Assembly (NCBI GenBank): GCA_963741625.1
Contig: CAVUIT010000008.1
Span: 124,001-188,000 of the forward strand
Direction: 5' to 3'
Source of the DNA: CAWBBA01 sp963741625
GTDB lineage: Bacteria; Desulfobacterota; Desulfomonilia; Desulfomonilales; Desulfomonilaceae
Length of the DNA stretch: 64,000 nt
The position numbers and the translations under genes were made by a program. Below the pieces are notes generated by a model. The model was not told where the DNA came from. It saw nothing but the letters and a program-made list of their open reading frames with translations, and did not search any database. The stretch's first letter is position 1, and each line of letters starts with the position of its first letter. Shown in pieces: positions 42,291 through 49,903 of this stretch.

Positions 42291-44189
42291 ATGAATTACA
42301 GTTATCTAATTGATTTTTGGGGCAAGCTTCCAAAGAAAAAGATCCTCTTACCCCTGCTGATTATCGCAGCATTTGTGTTCGGTTATTACTTGCCCAAGGG
42401 CAGCGAAACCAGAGTGGCAACCGTTGAACAGAAGACCGAACAGCAGAAAGCATCGGCCCCAGCCGATTCGCACGACCATTCTGCGGAGAAACCTGCGAGC
42501 GAAGCCAGGCAAGCCACTTGGTGGACGTGCGCGATGCACCCCCAGATAAAGCTTCCCCATCCCGGTAAGTGCCCAATCTGCTTTATGGACCTGATCCCAA
42601 TGGCCTCGGGCCAAGATACCGATACCAGCGTCAGCCTGGTGCAGTATTCCATGTCCGAGGCAGCCAAGAAGTTGGCCGAAGTGGAAACCGTTGAGGTCAA
42701 AAGAGAGCACGCGAAAGTATTGGTCAGGATGGTCGGGCTGGTTTACGAGGACGAGACAAGGATTGCGTCGCTTACATCCCGTGTCGATGGAAGGCTTGAC
42801 GAGATCTTCGTCAACTTCACCGGAAGCTTGGTCAACAAAGGGGACCCGATGGTTACCATCTGGAGCCCCACTCTGATCAAAAGCCAGGTTGAGCTGTTCG
42901 AGAGTATGAAGAGCAAGGACACTGAAGGCATTATTCGGGGGGCCGAGGAGAAGCTGCTTCAGCTAGGCATGACCAAGGAGCAGATCGAGGATATCAAGAA
43001 GCAGCAGAAGGCCAATCTGTATGTGACGCTTCGAGCGCCCATAAGCGGGGTGGTCACAAAAAAAATGGCGATTCTGGGGCAATTCGTTAAGGAAGGTACC
43101 GAGATGTACACCATCAACGACCTTTCCCACGTGTGGATCAAGTTGGACGCGTACGAATCCGACATGCCCTGGATACGGTACGGTGAAGACGTTACCTTCA
43201 CCACTCCTGCTGTCCCCGGACGAAAATTCAAGGGTAAGGTCATGTTCTTGGATCCAGTGCTCGATACGAAGACCCGAACTGTGAAAATCCGTGTTGAGGC
43301 TGAAAACCCCGAATACATGCTCAGGCCGGGTATGTTCGTCACGGCCGAACTTGAGGCCGAAGTGGATGCAAAGGGTAGGGTCATCAAACCCGAATGGGCC
43401 GGGAAATACATCTGCCCCGTTCACCCGTCAGAGCAAGGGAGTTCGGAACCGGGATTCTGTCCCGAGAGCAAGATGGCCTTGCGGCCTGCCTCAGCTTACG
43501 GATACGCGGATGATCCAAACCCGGAGTTTCCGCTGGTGATTCCCGCGTCCGCACCTCTGATAACCGGTAAGCGCACGATTGTCTATGTAGAAGTCCCCAA
43601 GCAGGACCGTCCGACCTACGAATTGCGGGAGGTTGTTCTGGGACCTCGAGCCGGAGAGGAATATGTGGTTTACGAGGGCCTCAAAGAGGGCGAGCGCGTG
43701 GTGACGAAAGGGAATTTCAAGATCGACAGCGCGATGCAAATAGTTGCCAAAGCAAGCATGATGAATCCTATCGAACCCAAGCCGGCCAAAGCTTCCGATG
43801 AAAAGGCGGAAGATGAGGTTGTCAAGAAGCTGCAGGCCCCTGAGGAGTTTGTAAGCGCGTTAACTCCGATCGATTCAGGAATACTTGAAGCTCAAAGAAT
43901 CGCTTGTCGGAGAGAAGTCCGAGGAGGCCGCAGTTTCTGCCGAAAAGCTGGCGGGACTGCTGAAAGGGGTCAACAGCAGCGGCCTCGACGACAAGGCTCT
44001 GGAAACCTGGAAGAAACTCTCCGATTCCATGGAGACCAACTTGAAGGAGATCGAGGACGCCCGAGAGATCGGGGCCATGCGCAAGGCCTTCGATCCTCTT
44101 TCAGAGGCCTTTGCCAAGGTTATGATGGGATTCCGCCACGCAATGAAGGACCCTCTTTTCTTGTACCACTGCCCAATGGCTTCCAATGA
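42291..44189 (+). CDS. CusB-type RND efflux periplasmic adaptor (main part; frame breaks at the 3' end)
   Basis: Real sequence runs to about residue 525. Membrane anchor (18-34), heavy-metal-binding motif WWTCAMHPQIKLPHPGKCPICFMDLIP (C80, C94, C97), barrel-sandwich halves (VDGRLDEIFVNFTGSLVNKGDPMVTIWSP; LRAPISGVVTKKMAILGQFVKEGTEMYTINDLSHVWI) and beta-barrel. A second, degenerate metal motif is inserted near 372-395 (YICPVHP...PGFCPESKMALRP). After LTPIDS the frame is wrong; removing one A near 43873 restores VQEYLKLKESLVGEK in the next entry. Links the CusA pump to an outer-membrane channel. AGGGAAG upstream. Confidence 0.88.
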   Translation: MNYSYLIDFWGKLPKKKILLPLLIIAAFVFGYYLPKGSETRVATVEQKTEQQKASAPADSHDHSAEKPASEARQATWWTCAMHPQIKLPHPGKCPICFMDLIPMASGQDTDTSVSLVQYSMSEAAKKLAEVETVEVKREHAKVLVRMVGLVYEDETRIASLTSRVDGRLDEIFVNFTGSLVNKGDPMVTIWSPTLIKSQVELFESMKSKDTEGIIRGAEEKLLQLGMTKEQIEDIKKQQKANLYVTLRAPISGVVTKKMAILGQFVKEGTEMYTINDLSHVWIKLDAYESDMPWIRYGEDVTFTTPAVPGRKFKGKVMFLDPVLDTKTRTVKIRVEAENPEYMLRPGMFVTAELEAEVDAKGRVIKPEWAGKYICPVHPSEQGSSEPGFCPESKMALRPASAYGYADDPNPEFPLVIPASAPLITGKRTIVYVEVPKQDRPTYELREVVLGPRAGEEYVVYEGLKEGERVVTKGNFKIDSAMQIVAKASMMNPIEPKPAKASDEKAEDEVVKKLQAPEEFVSALTPIDSGILEAQRIACRREVRGGRSFCRKAGGTAERGQQQRPRRQGSGNLEETLRFHGDQLEGDRGRPRDRGHAQGLRSSFRGLCQGYDGIPPRNEGPSFLVPLPNGFQ

Positions 44190-44434
44190 GCAGGGGGCTT
44201 ATTGGATCGAATCGAGTCAGGATGTAAAGAATCCCTACTTCGGTGAAACACCGTACAAAGGGCAACAGATGCTCAAGTGCGCTGAGTTGGTCGAGAAGAT
44301 TCCGCCCGAAGCGCTCCCCTCTCTGAGCAAGGCGAAGGAAGCTCAGGAGTCCCAGGCAAAACCGGAGAAAGACGAAGCAGGACACCGATGCGAAGCCCGA
44401 GCAACACGAGCACCGGTTCCCATCCGGCACATGA
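43885..44434 (+). CDS. CusB C-terminal domain (DUF3347-like), out-of-frame fragment
   Basis: Continuation of the 42291 gene: LKESLVGEKSEEAAVSAEKLAGLLKGV...AMRKAFDPLSEAFAKVMMGF...FLYHCPMASNEQGAYWIESSQDVKNPYFG is the DUF3347-type helical domain with a CPMA motif, often fused to CusB in Desulfobacterota and Bacteroidota. A second shift near 44380 (GG for G) gives DTDAKPEQHEHRFPSGT and a stop at 44434, just before the CusA ribosome site; without it the frame runs on to 44532 inside the next gene. Confidence 0.75.
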
Positions 44435-44446
44435 TGGGGGAGAAAA

Positions 44447-47242
44447 ATGACACCCAATCAGGATCAAGGACAGAATCGGGATCAGCACGGGGAAGGGTCA
44501 TTCTTCTCAAGGATGATGCAGTTTTGGATTGAGCAAAAGCTGCTCATGGGGATCGTCCTGGCAGCGACAATCCTCGTTGGGTTGGCCGTGGCCCCCTTTG
44601 ACTGGGACATTTCCTGGCTGCCGCGACACCCGGTGCCGGTTGACGCCATCCCGGACATCGGTGAGAACCAGCAAATCGTGTACACCACGTGGGAAGGCCG
44701 GTCGCCAAAAGATATCGAGGATCAAATCACTTATCCGCTCACAGTCTCTCTTCTGGGTCTGCCGGGGGTGAAGGCTATCCGGAGCAACTCTTTTTTCGGC
44801 TTCTCCACCATTTACGTGATTTTCAATGAGGACGTGGAGTTCTATTGGTCGCGCTCGAGGATACTGGAGAAGCTCAATTCTTTGCCGTCAGGGACGCTTC
44901 CCGAAGGGGTTCAGCCAACACTGGGACCTGATGCGACGGCATTGGGGCAGGTATTCTGGTACACCCTCGAAGGCGAAGGCTTTGGTCTCGATGAACTGCG
45001 GACCATGCAAGATTATTACGTCCGGTACGACTTGGAGTCTTCCGGAGGGGTGAGCGAGGTCGCTTCAATAGGCGGCTTTGTAAGGGAATATCAGATAGAT
45101 ATAAACCCGGACGCGATGAGGGCCCACAACATAACTCTTCCCGAGGTCTTCAGCGCGGTCCGTATGTCAAACATCGATGTGGGCGCGGGCACCATTGAAG
45201 TGAATCGGGCCGAGTACACCATACGAGGCTTGGGCTATATCCGTTCCGTCCAAGACGTCCTGGATAGTGTTGTGAAAGTCAATGACAACGTGCCTCTGTT
45301 CATAAAGGACATTGCCACCGTCTCGCTCGGGCCTGAAATGAGACGCGGCGCGTTGGACAAGGAAGGAGCCGAGGTGGTCGGCGGCGTCGTGGTGGTCAGG
45401 TTCGGTGAGAACCCGCTTCAGGTCATCAAAAACGTCAAACAGAAGATAAAAGAAATCAGTCCGGGGCTCGCCACCAAGACCCTTCCCGACGGCAGGACCT
45501 CACAAGTCAAGATCGTCCCGTTCTACGACCGTACGACCCTGATCCACGAAACCCTAGACACCTTAAAGAAAGCCCTTTCGGAAGAAATACTGGTCACCAT
45601 CATCGTCGTGATCGTCATGGTGAACCATCTTGCCAGCTCCGCTTTGATCTCCACTATTCTGCCGCTGGCGGTTCTTCTGACTTTTGGGATTATGAAGTTC
45701 GTAGGGATCGATGCCAACATAATGGCCCTCTCCGGCATCGCGATTGCTATCGGGGTGATGGTGGATATGGGCATCATCCTCTGTGAGAATATCCTGAGGC
45801 ACATGGAAGAGGAGCATTCGGGAAGAAACATCATCGATCTCATCCGTGACTCTGCCGCGGAGGTGGGGGGCGCGGTCATGACGTCATCGTTGACGACCAT
45901 CATCTCGTTCCTCCCCGTTTTCAGTCTTACAGGTCCTGAGGGGAAGCTATTCAAGCCTGTCGCGTTTACCAAAACATTCGCGGTGGCCTCCGCTCTTGTC
46001 CTGGCCTTGGCCATTATTCCACCGCTTGCCCATCTGGTTTTCACCAAAAGAAGCCTGCGCCGAAACACGCTGATGATTGCTCATGGTATCATAGCGATTC
46101 TGGGCATTTGGCTGGGGTTTTCCCTTTCCTGGTGGGTTGGGCTCCCTGTGCTTTTCGTGGGAGTATTTAAGGCCGCGTCGCAGTTCTTTCCCGAGTCTTT
46201 CCGGGAGAAAACCCCGACGGTCCTTAATCTGGCGGCCCTGGGATTTGTGGTGGTTCTCCTTACAGAACATTGGCTGCCCCTGGGGCCGAGTTCCGGCTTT
46301 ATCCGGAATTTGATTTTTGCGTCCGGGATCATCTTCGGCCTGCTCGGGGTCAGAAAAATCTTCACCGCGTTTTACCGTCCGTTCTTGAACTGGGCGCTGT
46401 ACCACAAGGCGCGTTTCCTTGTGCTGCCGATCAGCCTCATTGTTTTCGGGCTGGTCATCTGGCAGGGATTCGACAGGGTGTTCTTTTTCATCCCGGCGAC
46501 GGTAGACCCGCTTATTGGGCACAAGCGTCCTGCTGTGACCGCGCAGCAAGTTCACGAGCCTCAGGTCAAAAGTGATGCGGCTCCGCCGATGCAGGAGGCG
46601 GATAGCCCTGTTCGGAGGACTCGGCTATGGTCGAAGCTGTCTCACAAATTTCCGGGGTTAGGAAAAGAGTTCATGCCGGATTTGGATGAGGGCTCATTCC
46701 TTTATATGCCCTCCATGATGCCCCATGCAGCCATTGGTGAAGCTCTGGACGTCATTCAGAAACAGGATATGGCGATAAGGGCCATACCGGAAGTCGAGTC
46801 GGTGGTGGGTAAGATCGGAAGAGTGGAGAGCGCTCTGGATCCTGCCCCCATATCTATGGTGGAGACGGTGATCACTTACGTTCCCGAGTACAAGACAGAC
46901 CCGGTAACCGGTGAGCGCGTGACTGATCCCGAGACCGGAAAGCCCATACGAAACTGGAGGCCGCAGATCAAGAACTCCGGCGATATCTGGAAAGAAATCG
47001 TCAAGGCCGCTCAACTTCCGGGGAGCACCTCCGCTCCTAAACTTCAGCCCATAGCTGCTAGGGTCGTTATGCTCCAGAGCGGCATGAGGGCCGCGATGGG
47101 GGTGAAAATCCGCGGAAGAAGCCTTGAGGAAGTGGAGAAAGTGGGCCTGGATGTGGAGCGCTTCCTGAAGGAGGTCCCGTCAGTGGAAGCCTTCGTCTGT
47201 CATCGCGGATCGTGTGGTTGGAAACCCTTACCTCGAAATTGA
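44447..47242 (+). CDS. CusA-type heavy-metal RND pump, N-terminal two-thirds
   Basis: 931-aa frame, real to about residue 917. HME-RND signatures: VDAIPDIGENQQIVYTTWEGRSPKDIEDQITYPLT, SFFGFSTIYVIFNEDVEFYWSRSRILEKL, and GIAIAIGVMVDMGIILCENILRHMEE in helix 4. An insertion of about 130 residues (from RRNTLMIAHGIIAILGIWLGF to GLLGVRKIFTAFYRP) adds several hydrophobic segments between the N-half helices and FLNWALYHKARFLVLPISL. Another polar insertion follows PATVDPLIGHKRP. The frame breaks near 47191 (TT for T; ASSVIADRVVGNPYLEIDID in the next frame). GGGGGAG upstream of the ATG. Confidence 0.88.
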   Translation: MTPNQDQGQNRDQHGEGSFFSRMMQFWIEQKLLMGIVLAATILVGLAVAPFDWDISWLPRHPVPVDAIPDIGENQQIVYTTWEGRSPKDIEDQITYPLTVSLLGLPGVKAIRSNSFFGFSTIYVIFNEDVEFYWSRSRILEKLNSLPSGTLPEGVQPTLGPDATALGQVFWYTLEGEGFGLDELRTMQDYYVRYDLESSGGVSEVASIGGFVREYQIDINPDAMRAHNITLPEVFSAVRMSNIDVGAGTIEVNRAEYTIRGLGYIRSVQDVLDSVVKVNDNVPLFIKDIATVSLGPEMRRGALDKEGAEVVGGVVVVRFGENPLQVIKNVKQKIKEISPGLATKTLPDGRTSQVKIVPFYDRTTLIHETLDTLKKALSEEILVTIIVVIVMVNHLASSALISTILPLAVLLTFGIMKFVGIDANIMALSGIAIAIGVMVDMGIILCENILRHMEEEHSGRNIIDLIRDSAAEVGGAVMTSSLTTIISFLPVFSLTGPEGKLFKPVAFTKTFAVASALVLALAIIPPLAHLVFTKRSLRRNTLMIAHGIIAILGIWLGFSLSWWVGLPVLFVGVFKAASQFFPESFREKTPTVLNLAALGFVVVLLTEHWLPLGPSSGFIRNLIFASGIIFGLLGVRKIFTAFYRPFLNWALYHKARFLVLPISLIVFGLVIWQGFDRVFFFIPATVDPLIGHKRPAVTAQQVHEPQVKSDAAPPMQEADSPVRRTRLWSKLSHKFPGLGKEFMPDLDEGSFLYMPSMMPHAAIGEALDVIQKQDMAIRAIPEVESVVGKIGRVESALDPAPISMVETVITYVPEYKTDPVTGERVTDPETGKPIRNWRPQIKNSGDIWKEIVKAAQLPGSTSAPKLQPIAARVVMLQSGMRAAMGVKIRGRSLEEVEKVGLDVERFLKEVPSVEAFVCHRGSCGWKPLPRN

Positions 47243-47696
47243 TATCGACCGGAAAGCCATAGCCAGGTACGGGATCAAAATCCAGGACGTCCAGGACGTT
47301 ATTGAGATAGCCATCGGAGGGAAGCGGATCACGACCACGGTAGAAGGTCGTGAGCGTTATCCGGTCAGGGTCCGGTACCAACGGGAATTGCGCGACTCTC
47401 TCGAGTCCCTGGATAAAATACTGGTCCCCGGAAATGAGGGAGTGCAGGTACCGCTGAATCTTATTGCAACAATAAATTTTATCCGTGGTCCTATGTCCAT
47501 AAAGAGTGAGGACACTTTCCTCGTAAGCTACGTGCTCTTTGACAAAAAGCCGGGAACCGCGGAAGTTGATGTGGTTCAGGCTGCGGACAACTATCTGAAG
47601 CATAAAATCAGCACCGGCGAGCTCAAACTACCGCCCGGCACGTCGTTCACTTCGCCGGTTCGTATGAGAGCCAGGTCCGGTCAGAGAAGACATTGA
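47214..47696 (+). CDS. CusA middle fragment (second porter-domain region)
   Basis: VVGNPYLEIDIDRKAIARYGIKIQDVQDVIEIAIGGKRITTTVEGRERYPVRVRY is the C-half periplasmic domain of CusA. The frame is good to GTSFT (about 47650); the shift there (TT where TTT is expected) moves FAGSYESQVRSEKTLRVVIPLALVLIFVVLYFQF into another frame. Not an independent gene. Confidence 0.8.
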   Translation: MVGNPYLEIDIDRKAIARYGIKIQDVQDVIEIAIGGKRITTTVEGRERYPVRVRYQRELRDSLESLDKILVPGNEGVQVPLNLIATINFIRGPMSIKSEDTFLVSYVLFDKKPGTAEVDVVQAADNYLKHKISTGELKLPPGTSFTSPVRMRARSGQRRH

Positions 47697-47729
47697 GGGT
47701 TGTGATTCCGCTGGCGTTGGTGCTTATCT

Positions 47730-48275
47730 TTGTGGTTCTGTACTTCCAGTTTCGCTCCATCCCCACTTCGTCTGAACGTATTCTCGGGGATCTTTGTGGC
47801 GTGGTCCGGCGGTTTCATGATGATTTGGCTATATTCACAGCCCTGGTTCCTTGATTTCAACGTATTCGGTGTGGGCATGCGGGAGCTGTTCCAGGTCCGG
47901 CCCTACAATTTGAGCGTGGCTGTATGGGTAGGATTCCTGGCCCTCTTCGGCATTGCCAGCAATGATGGCGTGATCTATTCCACCTATCTGGATCAGGTGT
48001 TCAAGTCGCGCACTTTCCATTCGGTGGCTGAAATCAGGGAAGCGACGCTGGATGCAGGCGTAAAACGAGTCAGACCTGCGCTGATGACCACCGCGACCGC
48101 AATCCTGGCGCTGATTCCTGTCATGACCTCCCAGGGAAAAGGAGCGGACGTGATGGTCCCAATGGCCTTGCCGACTTTCGGCGGCATGGCTATCGACATA
48201 ATAACGATTTTCGTGGTCCCCACCATTTACTGCCTCGTAAAGGAGGTCGAATTTAAGAGGGGCATGAAGGTCTAA
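47730..48275 (+). CDS. CusA C-terminal fragment
   Basis: From about 47772 the frame encodes LNVFSGIFVAWSGGFMMIWLYSQPWFLDF, VWVGFLALFGIASNDGVIYSTYLDQVF and PALMTTATAILALIPVMTSQGKGADVMVPMALPTFGGMAIDIITIFVVPTIYCLVKE, the last helices of CusA. Joined, the pump would be about 1275 aa, larger than E. coli CusA (about 1047) because of the insertions. Three shifts in one gene are striking. No CusC-like outer-membrane factor is in the window. Confidence 0.82.
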   Translation: MWFCTSSFAPSPLRLNVFSGIFVAWSGGFMMIWLYSQPWFLDFNVFGVGMRELFQVRPYNLSVAVWVGFLALFGIASNDGVIYSTYLDQVFKSRTFHSVAEIREATLDAGVKRVRPALMTTATAILALIPVMTSQGKGADVMVPMALPTFGGMAIDIITIFVVPTIYCLVKEVEFKRGMKV

Positions 48276-48298
48276 AGCATCGGAAAGGAGTTCCAATT

Positions 48299-48601
48299 AT
48301 GTTTGCACAGGCGAAGAATCTTTTGTACATCGCTTTGGCTTTGGCTATTGTGGCGTCGGCTCCTCTCATTTCGGTAGCCGCACAGACGGTCGATCTTCCG
48401 GACGGGTCTAAGCTTGATCTTTCGACAAGCTGTCCGGTCTGTAACATGAAACTTGAAGACAGCAAGCTGGGCGTGGCTGCCGTGGTTTTCAAGGACGGTA
48501 AAGTAGTGGGGTTCGACTCCGCGGGCGACATGTTTCGCTATGTCCTTGCTCCCGGTCAAATACAGCATCAGCACGGAGAAACATTAAGAACATCTTCGTG
48601 A
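48299..48601 (+). CDS. NosL-like exported copper-binding protein, N-terminal part
   Basis: Signal peptide (MFAQAKNLLYIALALAIVASAPLISVAAQ), then LDLSTSCPVCNMKLEDSKLGVAAVVFKDGKVVGFDSAGDMFRYVL, the NosL-type C-P-V-C-x-M motif and fold. NosL of nitrous-oxide reductase clusters binds Cu(I); here it follows the metal pump. The frame breaks near 48580 (AAA for AA): GENIKNIFVTDHGTKKFM continues in the next entry. Start ATG with GGAAAGGAG. Confidence 0.8.
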   Translation: MFAQAKNLLYIALALAIVASAPLISVAAQTVDLPDGSKLDLSTSCPVCNMKLEDSKLGVAAVVFKDGKVVGFDSAGDMFRYVLAPGQIQHQHGETLRTSS

Positions 48602-48852
48602 CGGACCATGGGACAAAGAAGTTCATGGACGCAAAGCAGGCTTTCTTCGTAGTCGGCAGCGAGGTTCAGGCAGGTATGGGAGCTGAAGTAGTGCCGTTCT
48701 CAAAGAAAGAAGATGCGGAGAAGTTCAGTTCCGAACATAAAGGTAAGCGAGTGGCCGCGTACGCGGAAGTTACCGCGGACGATGTGAAATCATCGAAAAA
48801 GATGTTGAAGATGGAGCCGGCGGGCGGTGGAACGGGTGGAATGAAGCACTGA
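48598..48852 (+). CDS. NosL-like protein, C-terminal part
   Basis: TDHGTKKFMDAKQAFFVVGSEVQAGMGAEVVPFSKKEDAEKFSSEHKGKRVAAYAEV is the second half of the NosL fold, ending in a Gly-rich tail with a final Lys-His. Joined with the 48299 frame it gives a protein of about 184 aa. It has no separate ribosome site. Confidence 0.78.
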   Translation: MTDHGTKKFMDAKQAFFVVGSEVQAGMGAEVVPFSKKEDAEKFSSEHKGKRVAAYAEVTADDVKSSKKMLKMEPAGGGTGGMKH

Positions 48853-48947
48853 GAACGTCTTCGCATCGTGGTTGAGAGGTTTATTGTAGGAAGATTCGCG
48901 GAAACGGTTTAAGCTCCTTAGAGCCCTGTTTTGCAACTTGGTGGCTT

Positions 48948-49099
48948 ATTGGTGGGACAGGCATCTTGCCTGTCTATCATGAACTGACGGGCAAGATGCC
49001 TGTCCACCAATACTGCCGAAATACGCCGCCGAACTAAGGAAACCGAGTACCGAGATCATGCGTTCGGGTGCCACTGCTGGCAAGCCAGCGGTGGCACCC
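48948..49099. repeat. GGTGGGACAGGCATC palindrome and GGGTGCCAC palindrome
   Basis: 48948-49011 has arms starting ATTGGTGGGACAGGCATCTT and ending with its near-perfect reverse complement. 49066-49099 is GGGTGCCACTGCTGG / CCAGCGGTGGCACCC (one mismatch). They fill most of the gap between the two NosL-like genes. Confidence 0.65.
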
Positions 49100-49194
49100 C
49101 AGCGACTTGATTAGCCGCTGGTCGTGAGAGACGCGGGAGATCACGAACATAACCAACCGGAAAGCTGAAGGAAACAATATTCTGGAGGTGTTTC

Positions 49195-49467
49195 ATGGAG
49201 ACCAGGATAGGATTCATGCTGGGGCGTCGGAATTTTATCAAACTGACTGGTGCGGTTGGCATGGGGTTGATGGCGTTACGTGGGATTGTGACAGCGGCTG
49301 AGCCGGCGACCTTTTCTGGCCCCTCGGCATTAGCACCGCCGGAGGGCAACACCGACTTGACGCTGCCCAATGGAGCGAAGGTGGATTTGACCGCGCACTG
49401 TCCCGGTATGTGGAATGACAGTTGGAGGCGACCTCGGGGCCGGGGCCACTTACTCCTACCGAAATGA
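49195..49467 (+). CDS. Second NosL-like protein with Tat-type signal, N-terminal part
   Basis: RRNFIKLTGAVGMGLMALRGIVTAAEP is a twin-arginine signal (RRxFIK), implying folded export. Then LTLPNGAKVDLTAHCP, after which the frame is lost; removing one G of CCCGG near 49404 gives CPVCGMTVGGDLGAGATYSY in the next frame. Start ATG with GGAGG six bases upstream. Paralogue of the 48299 gene. Confidence 0.78.
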   Translation: METRIGFMLGRRNFIKLTGAVGMGLMALRGIVTAAEPATFSGPSALAPPEGNTDLTLPNGAKVDLTAHCPGMWNDSWRRPRGRGHLLLPK

Positions 49468-49840
49468 CCGAGCGGTCGGCTTTGCAGGGGTAGCAGCCGT
49501 GGTCTTCAAAGATGGTCACACCGTAGGATTTGAAGGTGCCCGTTGTCTCTTTATCTACAATAAGGTCCCGAAAAGGTTCGGCATCAACCTGAACGATATC
49601 ACTCATCGATTTGTCACGGATTTCTCTACGCGAAAAATCATTGATGTGATCAATGCTTTTCTGGTACTCGGTAGCACGGTCAAGGGCCCTATGGGCTACG
49701 AGCTGATACCGTTCTCGAACAAAGAAGAAGCGGAAAAGTTCGAGACGGAATACAACGGCAAACGACTCGTCCAACTCCACACGGTTGATCTGAAGGATGT
49801 TGACCGGCCGCGGAAGCCACTGGATACAAAACCGCGATAG
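49415..49840 (+). CDS. Second NosL-like protein, C-terminal part
   Basis: GVAAVVFKDGHTVGFEGARCLFIYNKVPKRF and FLVLGSTVKGPMGYELIPFSNKEEAEKFETEYNGKRLVQL mirror the NosL-like protein just upstream (AAVVFKDGKVVGF, GAEVVPFSKKEDAEKF). Joined length is about 214 aa. Last gene of the metal island. Confidence 0.78.
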   Translation: MTVGGDLGAGATYSYRNDRAVGFAGVAAVVFKDGHTVGFEGARCLFIYNKVPKRFGINLNDITHRFVTDFSTRKIIDVINAFLVLGSTVKGPMGYELIPFSNKEEAEKFETEYNGKRLVQLHTVDLKDVDRPRKPLDTKPR

Positions 49841-49903
49841 GAATGGCATGACAGATCGGACTAATTCAACTTCCATAACAGATAAGCTTGGCAAGAAATC
49901 ACC

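Noticed and set aside
42058..42294. 78-codon frame between the Cys-rich gene and cusB
   Set aside because: First half overlaps the Cys-rich gene in another frame and no family or ribosome site is seen; the ATGA overlap with cusB is probably chance.
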